This document shows positions 1 through 7,090 of a DNA stretch of 15,018 nt, piece by piece; within the stretch, counting starts at the first letter, position 1; every line of letters starts with the position of its first letter. This stretch comes from M3007 sp041160955 (GTDB lineage Bacteria; Bacteroidota; Bacteroidia; Chitinophagales; Saprospiraceae). The notes beneath the pieces are model-generated. The model saw nothing but the letters and a program-made list of their open reading frames with translations, was not told the origin of the DNA and searched no databases. The stretch covers positions 1 through 15,018 of the forward strand of contig JBEAVK010000343.1 of assembly GCA_041160955.1 (NCBI GenBank), given 5' to 3'. A program made the translations under genes and the position numbers.

Positions 1-9
1 TTATGCCCG

Positions 10-912
10 TTATTTCACCACTTTCCAAACCAACCATTGTGTTCCACATTGAGCACGACACAGGTAAATTCCCGTATGCCAGTTGCTGGTTGAAATCCTA
101 ACCATACCAGACTGGGTAGCAGGCTGGGTATATATCACCTTACCTGAAATATCGGTAATGGAGAGATCCGTTATGGTTTGGTCGGCCATGTCTATGGTTA
201 ATACATCCGTCACTGGATTGGGTGCAATCCGAATATTAGATAGACTGGGCTGCTCTACTGCTGAGGGCGGGAGATAATAACAATCTGAGATATTGAATGA
301 TAAAAAGCGATCGGTTTTGTAATCCGTCAAACTATCTTTGTAACAGCGCAACCATGGGAATAGATGGCTTTGTGGGATAGGGCAATCACCAACAAACCAT
401 CGAAAATTTCCCATTTTCTCTATATATTCCTTGGCTATTCCAAATGAACTGGAATTACCGAACCAGTAACTTAAACCAAACTTTTTTAGTGGTTGTCCAT
501 TGACAATTAGCGTTGTTATGGAATCCACCAAATAGGTTTGTTGCCAGATATTAGCATTCAATTTATTATAATTTGGGAAAAGACATATGGGTTCGGCTAA
601 AGTAATTGTATCTCCTACCTCTAGACCAAAATCGAAGACGAGATGAAGTGTATTTTGGTACCTCAAATACACCTTATCGCCTTCTTGTTTGAACAAAAGA
701 TAGCCTACTTTGCGATAAGTTTGGCTGTTGATGGTTGTATCACCCGTAGATTTATATACAGAAAAGCCATCTAAAGGGTCGTAATCGAACGGATCTGCAT
801 CAATTGCAGCATTATACACCCATTCTGCGCCGATAGGGGCAAATTCAACTTGGGCTTTAGCCGTAAACGACAGCGTAGAAAAAAGTGTAAGATAGAGAAT
901 GCGTTGTATCAT
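10..912 (-). CDS. Exported protein with T9SS type A sorting domain
   Basis: A 300-residue protein of unknown specific function, probably exported and attached to or released from the cell surface by the type IX secretion system. Residues 1-20 form a Sec signal peptide (hydrophobic LYLTLFSTLSFTA, cleavage near AKA-Q). Residues 21-215 are a cysteine-containing beta-rich region that I do not recognise as a named domain. Residues 226-300 are a T9SS type A sorting domain: the IRIAPNP opening, the central ITDISGKVIY strand and the GIYLCRA turn before a lysine end are all present. The ATG lies within the 4-base ATGA overlap with the stop of the upstream gene (909-2393), so the two are probably translationally coupled and belong to one transcript. 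No terminator can be seen because the window ends 9 bases after the stop. The sorting domain is certain; the role of the body is unknown. Confidence 0.85.
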   Translation of the reverse strand: MIQRILYLTLFSTLSFTAKAQVEFAPIGAEWVYNAAIDADPFDYDPLDGFSVYKSTGDTTINSQTYRKVGYLLFKQEGDKVYLRYQNTLHLVFDFGLEVGDTITLAEPICLFPNYNKLNANIWQQTYLVDSITTLIVNGQPLKKFGLSYWFGNSSSFGIAKEYIEKMGNFRWFVGDCPIPQSHLFPWLRCYKDSLTDYKTDRFLSFNISDCYYLPPSAVEQPSLSNIRIAPNPVTDVLTIDMADQTITDLSITDISGKVIYTQPATQSGMVRISTSNWHTGIYLCRAQCGTQWLVWKVVK

Positions 913-2393
913 ATTTTTATGAATTTTATGGTGGTGAAATGATTATTATTCAAACTAATTTTAACTGTATAGTGTCCTGCTGGTAAGTGTTGTACGGATA
1001 AGCCATCAGGTTGAGGCAGATTCGCTTGTAGCACTAACTGCCCAGCGGCATTAAATACATCCAATTGTCGTTCATCGCCGACTGTGCCTAATAATTGAAC
1101 AACGGATCTGGTCGGATTAGGATATATACTATACCGTCTTCCATCATCCAAAGGGATTTCCGTTGAGGGCGAAACTAACAATTCCAAATCGCCGCAATCC
1201 GCTTCGTAACAACCATTGCCGCCTATTTTGAATAACCATAGTGGTATTTTCAACATAGAATCCCTTTGGTATCCAGTCGCCAATATTCCGCCATCCGGTG
1301 TTTCGGTGGCATCATAGAACAAACCATATAGGTATCTGGTATCCCTGATAGCGCGTTGCCAACGCAACTCGCCGATGGCAGACATACGAAACAACCACCC
1401 ACCATCACTAAAACTATCCGGGTGACCACTGGCCATACCAACGCCTAATATATCACCGTCGGGCAGGGTTCTGAGTCGCGATAAGTCGCGCCGCCAACGG
1501 TTATAAAAGGTATGGCTAGTCTGAATATTACCACCTGCATCCAATATATAAACAATAGGCGGAAAAACATACAAAAGCCCACCGGGGCCAAAAGTATCCC
1601 GAGTCCAGCCAAAAGCATAACCGCCGTTAAGGAGGGGGGTTACAGTTGGTGGCGCGCCAATTTTTTCTGTATTGTCATACGTTTTCTGCCATATCTTATT
1701 GCCAGATAAATCCACTTTTGTTAAAACCGCCTTTTCTGAAAAGTCGTTGTATGGAATACAGCTACCAGAAATTAATATATTGCCATCTTGTGAAATACAG
1801 GGATCCCCAGGGATATATGTTTTAAAGTCATCAAAGAATTTATCCCAAAGTACATTTCCTGATATATCTACTTTGGTTAAACGCATTCGGACACCAGGAT
1901 CGGGTTTCTTTGATGTGCTAACTATTAATAAATTATTATCCGGTGTTTTAATCATATAAAGCGCTTCATCCTCTAATGGATTAGGGTAGGATTTGATCCA
2001 AAGGGTATCTTTTGTGTTTCCAGAAATACATAACAATTGTATATCTCGCCCAACCCCACCATTCTCAAAAGAGGCACAAATATAAATGCGATCTTCATCA
2101 ATCGCCATACTTAGCCCTGGGTCTGGAGGTGTCTGCTGATTTTCAAGATAATATATATTCGTCCATTCAGGATCTCCAGACAGGTTTGTTTTAGCCAATC
2201 CGACATGATCATGACCAAATCCATTCCGTCCAACCAGTAACAAAAAGCCATCTTCATAATTTTGAATATTCGCTCCAACATCTGAGCTAATTCCATTATC
2301 TAAATAATAAGATTTTGAAAAAGATGATTGTCCCTGTAAAAAGTTAGCTGCGAATAAAAAGAAAAAAAGTGGTATAATGAATATCCTTTTCAT
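909..2393 (-). CDS. T9SS cargo protein with propeller-like repeats
   Basis: A 494-residue exported protein. I chose the ATG at 2393 rather than an in-frame ATG at 2447. From 2393 the protein begins with a good signal peptide (KRIFIIPLFFFLFAANFLQGQ), whereas the 18 extra residues are not signal-like and would run through a strong hairpin. Residues 25-395 contain recurring units of the type 'D.DGNILISG', 'LNGGYAFGW', 'PDGDILGVG', 'PDGGILATG' alternating with 'KVDLSGNKIWQKTY'-like strands. This pattern is known from delta-60/propeller-like repeat regions of Bacteroidota surface proteins. Residues 420-494 are a T9SS type A sorting domain (YSIYPNPT, LDVFNAAGQLVLQ, LPAGHYTVKI). It sits 67 bp after the subtilase gene and overlaps the next gene by 4 bp. 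No catalytic motif was recognised; binding or adhesion is a guess. Confidence 0.83.
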   Translation of the reverse strand: MKRIFIIPLFFFLFAANFLQGQSSFSKSYYLDNGISSDVGANIQNYEDGFLLLVGRNGFGHDHVGLAKTNLSGDPEWTNIYYLENQQTPPDPGLSMAIDEDRIYICASFENGGVGRDIQLLCISGNTKDTLWIKSYPNPLEDEALYMIKTPDNNLLIVSTSKKPDPGVRMRLTKVDISGNVLWDKFFDDFKTYIPGDPCISQDGNILISGSCIPYNDFSEKAVLTKVDLSGNKIWQKTYDNTEKIGAPPTVTPLLNGGYAFGWTRDTFGPGGLLYVFPPIVYILDAGGNIQTSHTFYNRWRRDLSRLRTLPDGDILGVGMASGHPDSFSDGGWLFRMSAIGELRWQRAIRDTRYLYGLFYDATETPDGGILATGYQRDSMLKIPLWLFKIGGNGCYEADCGDLELLVSPSTEIPLDDGRRYSIYPNPTRSVVQLLGTVGDERQLDVFNAAGQLVLQANLPQPDGLSVQHLPAGHYTVKISLNNNHFTTIKFIKI

Positions 2394-2406
2394 GCCATAT
2401 AAATTT

Positions 2407-2447
2407 TTGGCCTTTACAAAACAGAGTAACTGTCGTGTAAAGGCCAA
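2407..2447 (-). promoter_or_regulatory. Intercistronic hairpin before the 909-2393 gene
   Basis: The arms TTGGCCTTTAC (2407-2417) and GTAAAGGCCAA (2437-2447) are perfect 11-bp complements around a 19-nt loop. The loop itself contains ACAG...CTGT, which could extend the structure. It lies between the stop of the subtilase gene (2461) and the ATG at 2393. Read on the minus strand, the stem is followed by AAAAATTTATA, not a T-tract, so it does not look like a classic terminator. Its position 13 nt before the start codon fits an mRNA-stabilising, processing or translation-modulating element. The function is inferred from position only. Confidence 0.6.
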
Positions 2448-2460
2448 TGATGAAGATTTT

Positions 2461-5400
2461 TTATTTAGAAATAAGCACTCGTAATTGCTGAGAATCGCCG
2501 ATCAGGTTGGTTTGAACAAAATAAATACCATTCAATAACCCCGATACATCAATATTGATCGCCTGTTGAGCAGAAACATCTTTATGCAAAACAATTCGCC
2601 CTAATTGGTCAAGGATGGTTAACCATGATCCAGCAGGAGCGGTTTGTCCCAAATCAACGTTCAGCGTATTGGCCGCAGGGTTCGGAGATATACGAACAGT
2701 CGGTTTACTTATAAATGGTTTAATCTCTGGTTGCTGACGATACTGTATTCCAAAGTTACGTTCAAAACGCTCTCCGGTCAACAACGTGAGGATAGATTGA
2801 GCATATACACTTATGCCAGATTCGCTATGGGCAACGTCTTTTAATAATCCAAGTTGCTCCGATGTTAGCACAAAATTGTCCCCTAATTCAAGACGTGCTA
2901 TATTAATATTTTGTACCCCTCGGAACCAAATGTCATCTTGAGTCAAGGATGGCAAATCTCTAAGTACTAATTTCGCTTCATTAAAAGCGCCACGGTTCAT
3001 TTTTAGTCCAAAGACAGCATGTTTAGCAGAGACCGTATTTTCTTCATTGAGGAGTGTTTCTGCTGTGGTGTAGTCACCTTGATCTAGTGCATCTTCGATT
3101 AAATAACGCAAAGTTGCCTCTTTTAGAGACATAGCATCTAACAATGATGTTTGAGTATTATTAGTACCAGGGTTAGCACTTAATTGTTGTTCCAAATTGT
3201 TAACCAAATTCCGTATTATAACCAAATCATTTCGGGTAGGTGGCTCTGTAAAGCCACTACCTAGATAAGTAGAGCAATCAATAACCTTACTAGCAAATGC
3301 TTTAGTATAATTTCCCGGTGTATTAGGATTCTCATCGCAGGTAGATTCTTGACGAAAGAAATATATAAACGGAAGCGTATTGCCTAGTGTAGCAATATCT
3401 GCATTAACAATCGGAGTCGTAAAGCAATTACCCGCAGCACCTATAGCACCACTTCCTTGGTTCACACGAATAGCACCTGCTTGGGTATTAAAATCACTTA
3501 CAATGATATCACTACCGGAATTTGAAAAAGTATTGCTCAATACCTGTACCTGCCTGTTCTCTCCCGCGAAATAGTTGCCAATACCAGTATTGTATCCATT
3601 ACAAGTCACCCTGTTCTCTTGAAAAGCATTCATAATGCCTGTATTAACGGCGGTGAGGCCAATGGCTGGCCCTGTGAATCTATTGAATTCTACGAAATAA
3701 TTGGTTGGCCCCTCCAAATAAACACCTTTGTCTCCTCCAAAAAATTCGTTGTTGACAATTTTTAATCCGCCTAATTTATTGGTAGCGCGGCCATCAATAT
3801 GTGTCTTGTTATTGTTAAAATCATTGGGAATTGTATCCTTCCTGCCAATCTGTAAATATGTGCTAAAAGGATAAGTTGCCATTGCAGATATCCCTTTTTG
3901 GTTATTGTAGAATTGGTTTGCATTAAAAATTTGGGCAGATGCGTCACTGATCAAGATTCCATCGTTATCAAGATTATAAAATTGGCATCTTTGGAATTCA
4001 ATTCCATCAGTATCCCATATTGTTACACCTTCCGAATTAACTACTGGATTAGCAGTATTGCCCACCTCCTCAAACCTACAATTGAGAAATTTGCTTTTAT
4101 TGGAGAAAGTGAAATTTGATGACGGATCTGGGTATTGCATAAATTCTACACCTTTCCGACAATTTAGGAAATTACTGTTTTGGCAATCTACCAAACCTCC
4201 ATAAAATCCTTTAGCACCTGGCCAAGCCAAACCTGATGCCGTTGTTGAAATACCAATTTTTGCACCTTTTATAGTAGAATTGTTTTTTAATGCTACGATC
4301 CCACATTGTTCAGGATCATTTAAGGAGACATATACGCCGGGTTGAGCTTTTGCAATATTACCCCAAACTTTTATACCGCTCCACGCCTCAGCGCAATTCT
4401 CCATGGTGCTATTATCCAAAATCAACCGCGCATTTCTTTTTACAATAACAGCCGCATTTGCTCCCATCGTAATTTGGGCATTAGTAATTTTTAATTGTGC
4501 GCCTGGTTCAATTGTAAGTTCAGACACAAAATGATCCGTAGTCCATTCTGTATCAGTAGTAATGGTGTAATGGCCATAGTTTTTAGCGAGTGTTACTGCG
4601 GCTTCTGCATCAATAAGCCCTTGAGTCATAAGAGGCCAACTCGAAGCATTGACAGGAAGCCCTCGGTTAGATTTTTCAATAATGTTTTCGATTTCAGACG
4701 GGCATAAATTACCATTTACTGATTTTATTAAAGCAACAATACCAGCAGTCATCGCTGCACCAAAAGAAGAATTCCCTTCTCCTGGTACACAACTGTTACC
4801 CGATTCCAAACGACAAACATTAATACAGGGTGCATAAATATCTACGTAATTATCCCATCCTCCTCCAAATTCAGCATACTGCTCGTATTCTAAATTTTGA
4901 TTGGCTTGTCCAACACCGATTACTCCGGGAATATCGTGATATACACCATGATTAGAATTTACGCCTGCACATGAATGAACAAAAGTAACACCACTATCGA
5001 TCATTTCTTGCATCATAGAGCGCGAAATACCCGAACCTCCCCAACTCACACTCATTATTTTATGTCCATCAAGGTATGCTTGTATTATAGCTTCTACTAG
5101 ATAGAATCCATATTTGCAATTATCTGGAGTCGGATCATCATCTACCGCAGCATAAAAAGCAACCCTAGTATCATAACCCGTTCCTGCAACGCAATAATCA
5201 TTGTCGGGAATGGCAGCCATAGCACCCGCCATTCCATAACCATGATTAGCAGGACTACATCCTTGTACTAATCCTCCTGTTGGGTTGTATGGCGTTACAT
5301 TATTCCAAATGCTTACAATTTTTCCATCCAAATCATCATGAGTGTAATCCATGTACTGGTCAACCAGAGCAATGATAATATTGGGGTCACCATGTGTTAT

Positions 5401-5901
5401 ATCCCACGCCTCTCGTACTCTTGCATTAACTAAATAATGCCCGCCAAGCCCTTCAAGACAAGGATCAATATTTTCATTAGAAATCGAATTTTCTGTAATC
5501 ATAGGAGGCCATAAAATAATTGCTTCTTCATAATTCATAGATAATAAAGCCGCTGCCAAAACCTCGTAATCAGCATTGCTAGCATTATCAAGCGTAATTT
5601 TAAAACAATTTTGTGCTTTTAGGGTTTTTGCACCGGAATATGCCACAGCATAAGATGCGACATCAAAAGAACTAAGTAGCGTATTCAAGTTGGGATTTTG
5701 AGACTCCGTTCCATTGGATGCTGGAACTTCGGCGGATGTACCTTGGAAAATAACCCCTAAAACGGTACTCTGTTGAGCATACATTAGATTAAAGGAAAGT
5801 AAGGCAATAAATAAAGTAAATACATTTGAAATTGATTGCCTAATTGCACATTTTAAAGGGATAGACTGTGCGGAGTGCAGAAATTTTAGTAAATTGTTCA
5901 T
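2461..5901 (-). CDS. Subtilisin-like (S8) protease with beta-helix and T9SS sorting domain
   Basis: A 1146-residue secreted serine protease. Residues 1-43 form an unusually long signal peptide (about 26 residues before the hydrophobic VFTLFIALLSFNLM core, cleavage near YAQ-Q). Residues about 45-160 may be a propeptide. The S8 domain spans about 155-440: Asp181 (ALVDQYMDYTHDDLDGK), His220 (NHGYGMAGAMAA) and Ser379 (NSSFGAAMTAGIVAL) fit the catalytic triad in order and spacing. The usual proline of GTSxAAP is alanine, and the AGN oxyanion motif reads AGVN, so activity is likely but not certain. Residues about 460-830 show repeated short strands typical of a right-handed parallel beta-helix. Residues about 890-1045 are helical with TPR-like units (ALDQGDYTTAETLL, MNRGAFNEAKLVL). 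Residues 1067-1146 are a T9SS type A sorting domain (VRISPNPAANTL to the final lysine). It is the first gene of a three-gene minus-strand run, and its 5' end is inside a tandem duplication. Confidence 0.9.
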   Translation of the reverse strand: MNNLLKFLHSAQSIPLKCAIRQSISNVFTLFIALLSFNLMYAQQSTVLGVIFQGTSAEVPASNGTESQNPNLNTLLSSFDVASYAVAYSGAKTLKAQNCFKITLDNASNADYEVLAAALLSMNYEEAIILWPPMITENSISNENIDPCLEGLGGHYLVNARVREAWDITHGDPNIIIALVDQYMDYTHDDLDGKIVSIWNNVTPYNPTGGLVQGCSPANHGYGMAGAMAAIPDNDYCVAGTGYDTRVAFYAAVDDDPTPDNCKYGFYLVEAIIQAYLDGHKIMSVSWGGSGISRSMMQEMIDSGVTFVHSCAGVNSNHGVYHDIPGVIGVGQANQNLEYEQYAEFGGGWDNYVDIYAPCINVCRLESGNSCVPGEGNSSFGAAMTAGIVALIKSVNGNLCPSEIENIIEKSNRGLPVNASSWPLMTQGLIDAEAAVTLAKNYGHYTITTDTEWTTDHFVSELTIEPGAQLKITNAQITMGANAAVIVKRNARLILDNSTMENCAEAWSGIKVWGNIAKAQPGVYVSLNDPEQCGIVALKNNSTIKGAKIGISTTASGLAWPGAKGFYGGLVDCQNSNFLNCRKGVEFMQYPDPSSNFTFSNKSKFLNCRFEEVGNTANPVVNSEGVTIWDTDGIEFQRCQFYNLDNDGILISDASAQIFNANQFYNNQKGISAMATYPFSTYLQIGRKDTIPNDFNNNKTHIDGRATNKLGGLKIVNNEFFGGDKGVYLEGPTNYFVEFNRFTGPAIGLTAVNTGIMNAFQENRVTCNGYNTGIGNYFAGENRQVQVLSNTFSNSGSDIIVSDFNTQAGAIRVNQGSGAIGAAGNCFTTPIVNADIATLGNTLPFIYFFRQESTCDENPNTPGNYTKAFASKVIDCSTYLGSGFTEPPTRNDLVIIRNLVNNLEQQLSANPGTNNTQTSLLDAMSLKEATLRYLIEDALDQGDYTTAETLLNEENTVSAKHAVFGLKMNRGAFNEAKLVLRDLPSLTQDDIWFRGVQNINIARLELGDNFVLTSEQLGLLKDVAHSESGISVYAQSILTLLTGERFERNFGIQYRQQPEIKPFISKPTVRISPNPAANTLNVDLGQTAPAGSWLTILDQLGRIVLHKDVSAQQAINIDVSGLLNGIYFVQTNLIGDSQQLRVLISK

Positions 5902-6112
5902 AAATTGAAGAAAATGTTTAAGATTGTGTGAGAAAAAATTGTTCTGTGAAATTAAGTTATATGTTTTAAATTAAAAACATTGTGATATATTGAATTTTAA
6001 AAAAATATCAACACACTAATAATTAGGGTAAAAAGAAGGTGTTTTATTGTTTTAATACCCAAATAATCAGAATGATCTATAACAAAAACGTACAATAGAG
6101 TACAAAAGCCGC
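5792..6112. repeat. Tandem duplication, copy A (gene-proximal)
   Basis: A unit of about 321 bp occurs twice head to tail. Copy A holds the first 36 codons of the subtilase gene, its start codon at 5901 and about 210 bp of upstream DNA. Matching landmarks are AAGGAAAG at 5792 and 6113, the ATG at 5901 and 6222 (offset 321), and GTTTTATTGTTTTAATACCC at 6041 and 6363 (offset 322). The far end (6081-6100) is the A-rich tract and left arm of the terminator that lies intact at 6403-6445. Confidence 0.9.
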
Positions 6113-6434
6113 AAGGAAAGCAAGGCAATAAATAAAGTAAATACATTTGAAATAAATTGCCTAATTGCACATTTTAAATAAATAGGCTGTACTTAGTGCG
6201 GAAATTTTAGCAAATTGTTCATAAATTGAAGAATATGTTTAAGATTGTGTGAGAAAAAATTGCCCTGCAAAATTACATGATATGTTTGAGATTATATGCA
6301 TTATGATATGTTAAATTTTTAAAAAAATATCAATACACTAATAATTGGGGTAAAAAGAAGGTGTTTTATTGTTTTAATACCCAAAAAATAATGATGAAGG
6401 TGTTACAAACAAAAACATACAATACAGCAGGAGA
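6113..6434. repeat. Tandem duplication, copy B (outer, degenerate)
   Basis: Second copy of the 321-bp unit, directly abutting copy A. In the 108 bases matching the coding start I count 12 differences. The non-coding part is also clearly alignable but carries small indels. The right end merges into the terminator hairpin downstream of the YdeI-family gene, which suggests that the duplication breakpoints fell in the terminator and after codon 36 of the protease gene. Copy B keeps an exact TAATTTTG (-7-like, minus strand, 6268-6275) where copy A has TAATTTCA. Confidence 0.88.
6115..6222 (-). pseudogene. Duplicated 5' fragment of the subtilase gene
   Basis: Reading the minus strand from the ATG at 6222 gives MNNLLKFPH and then a TAA at codon 10. 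Beyond the stop the same frame continues as LKCAIRQFISNVFTLFIALLS, colinear with residues 16-36 of the intact protease at 2461-5901, with no indel. After codon 36 the similarity stops at the junction with copy A. Several of the differences change amino acids, so this looks like a dead by-product of duplication rather than a selected short gene. A 9-residue leader peptide cannot be excluded. Confidence 0.8.
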
Positions 6435-6445
6435 CCTGCATTGTA
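6403..6445 (-). terminator. Intrinsic terminator after the YdeI-family gene
   Basis: On the minus strand the order is TACAAT-GCAGG, loop TCT, CCTGC, a 3-nt bulge, ATTGTA, then TGTTTTTGTTTG. The stem is 5 G/C-rich pairs plus 6 outer pairs and is followed directly by a T-rich tract. It begins about 25 bases after the stop at 6470 and would end the transcript that carries the GH3 fusion and YdeI-family genes. Its T-tract and outer arm are repeated in decayed form at 6081-6100. Confidence 0.75.
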
Positions 6446-6469
6446 CGTTCAAAAGTTAATTGAAACGCT

Positions 6470-7087
6470 TCAATCATTCAACCCCTTCCCACTCAATATC
6501 CGCGCCATACACTTTTCTACCCGCGCCTCCCGCGATTTCGCTTGTTTAGGCTGTGAAAAATGCAAAATGTACCCGCGTTGCCGCCCAGGGGTTAATGCCT
6601 CAAACGCAGTTTTTAAAGCAAGGTTTTCATTCATTTTTCGCTGAAATTCTTCCGGGATAGGTTCAGGGTTCTTCTTAAATTCTACTTTCAAACCCGCTTT
6701 TTCTACTTCTATCGCTTCGTAAATATAGGTTTTTATAATGGACTCCTGCGCTATTATTTCTTGAATATGGGTAAACTTAAGGAGTCGTGCCGCTTGAGCA
6801 TGTTCGCCCTGTTGGACTAATATACCGTGTGTATCCTCCAATAAAACACCTTTGAAAAAACTAACGGAACAGTACGCTTTGAACGCACTAACGATGGCTA
6901 TATTACCGTCCTGAAAAGTGTAGCAAGGAACACCCCACTTCAATTCCTCGGTGAGGCCGCAGTCCAGCACAATCGCCCTTAATGCGGCTAATTCTTTTTG
7001 CCACGGTATTACTTTGCATTGTGGCGTGGCGTACAGTGCGCACCTGCCACAACCATCGGCTAGATATAAATCTACTTTGGGATTCAT
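6470..7087 (-). CDS. YdeI/OmpD-associated family protein (DUF1801-type)
   Basis: A 205-residue soluble protein without signal peptide. Residues about 28-115 match the DUF1801 fold pattern (LRAIVLDCGLTEELKWGVPCYTF and the SFFKGVLLEDTHGIL strand-turn). Residues about 145-200 carry the helical YdeI/OmdA C-terminal pattern (PEEFQRKMNENLALKTAFEALTPGRQRGY followed by KSREARVEKC). The N-terminus adds a cysteine cluster (C13, C16, C24 in DGCGRCALYATPQC), which could bind a metal or be redox active; this is inference. Family members are linked by name to envelope or peptide resistance in enteric bacteria, but the biochemical role is not settled. The start lies 3 bp after the TAG of the GH3 fusion gene, so the two almost certainly share a transcript that ends at the terminator 6403-6445. 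Confidence 0.85.
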   Translation of the reverse strand: MNPKVDLYLADGCGRCALYATPQCKVIPWQKELAALRAIVLDCGLTEELKWGVPCYTFQDGNIAIVSAFKAYCSVSFFKGVLLEDTHGILVQQGEHAQAARLLKFTHIQEIIAQESIIKTYIYEAIEVEKAGLKVEFKKNPEPIPEEFQRKMNENLALKTAFEALTPGRQRGYILHFSQPKQAKSREARVEKCMARILSGKGLND

Positions 7088-7090
7088 GTG

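Noticed and set aside
2394..2447. Extended start at 2447 for the 909-2393 gene
   Set aside because: The added 18 residues destroy the signal peptide pattern and would translate through the intercistronic hairpin.
5902..6469. Possible CRISPR or regulatory-RNA array suggested by repeated words
   Set aside because: The repetition is explained by one two-copy tandem duplication of about 321 bp; there are no short regular repeats with unique spacers.
6441..6644. Plus-strand open frame opposite the 3' end of the YdeI-family gene
   Set aside because: It starts within the terminator hairpin and mirrors a conserved coding region.
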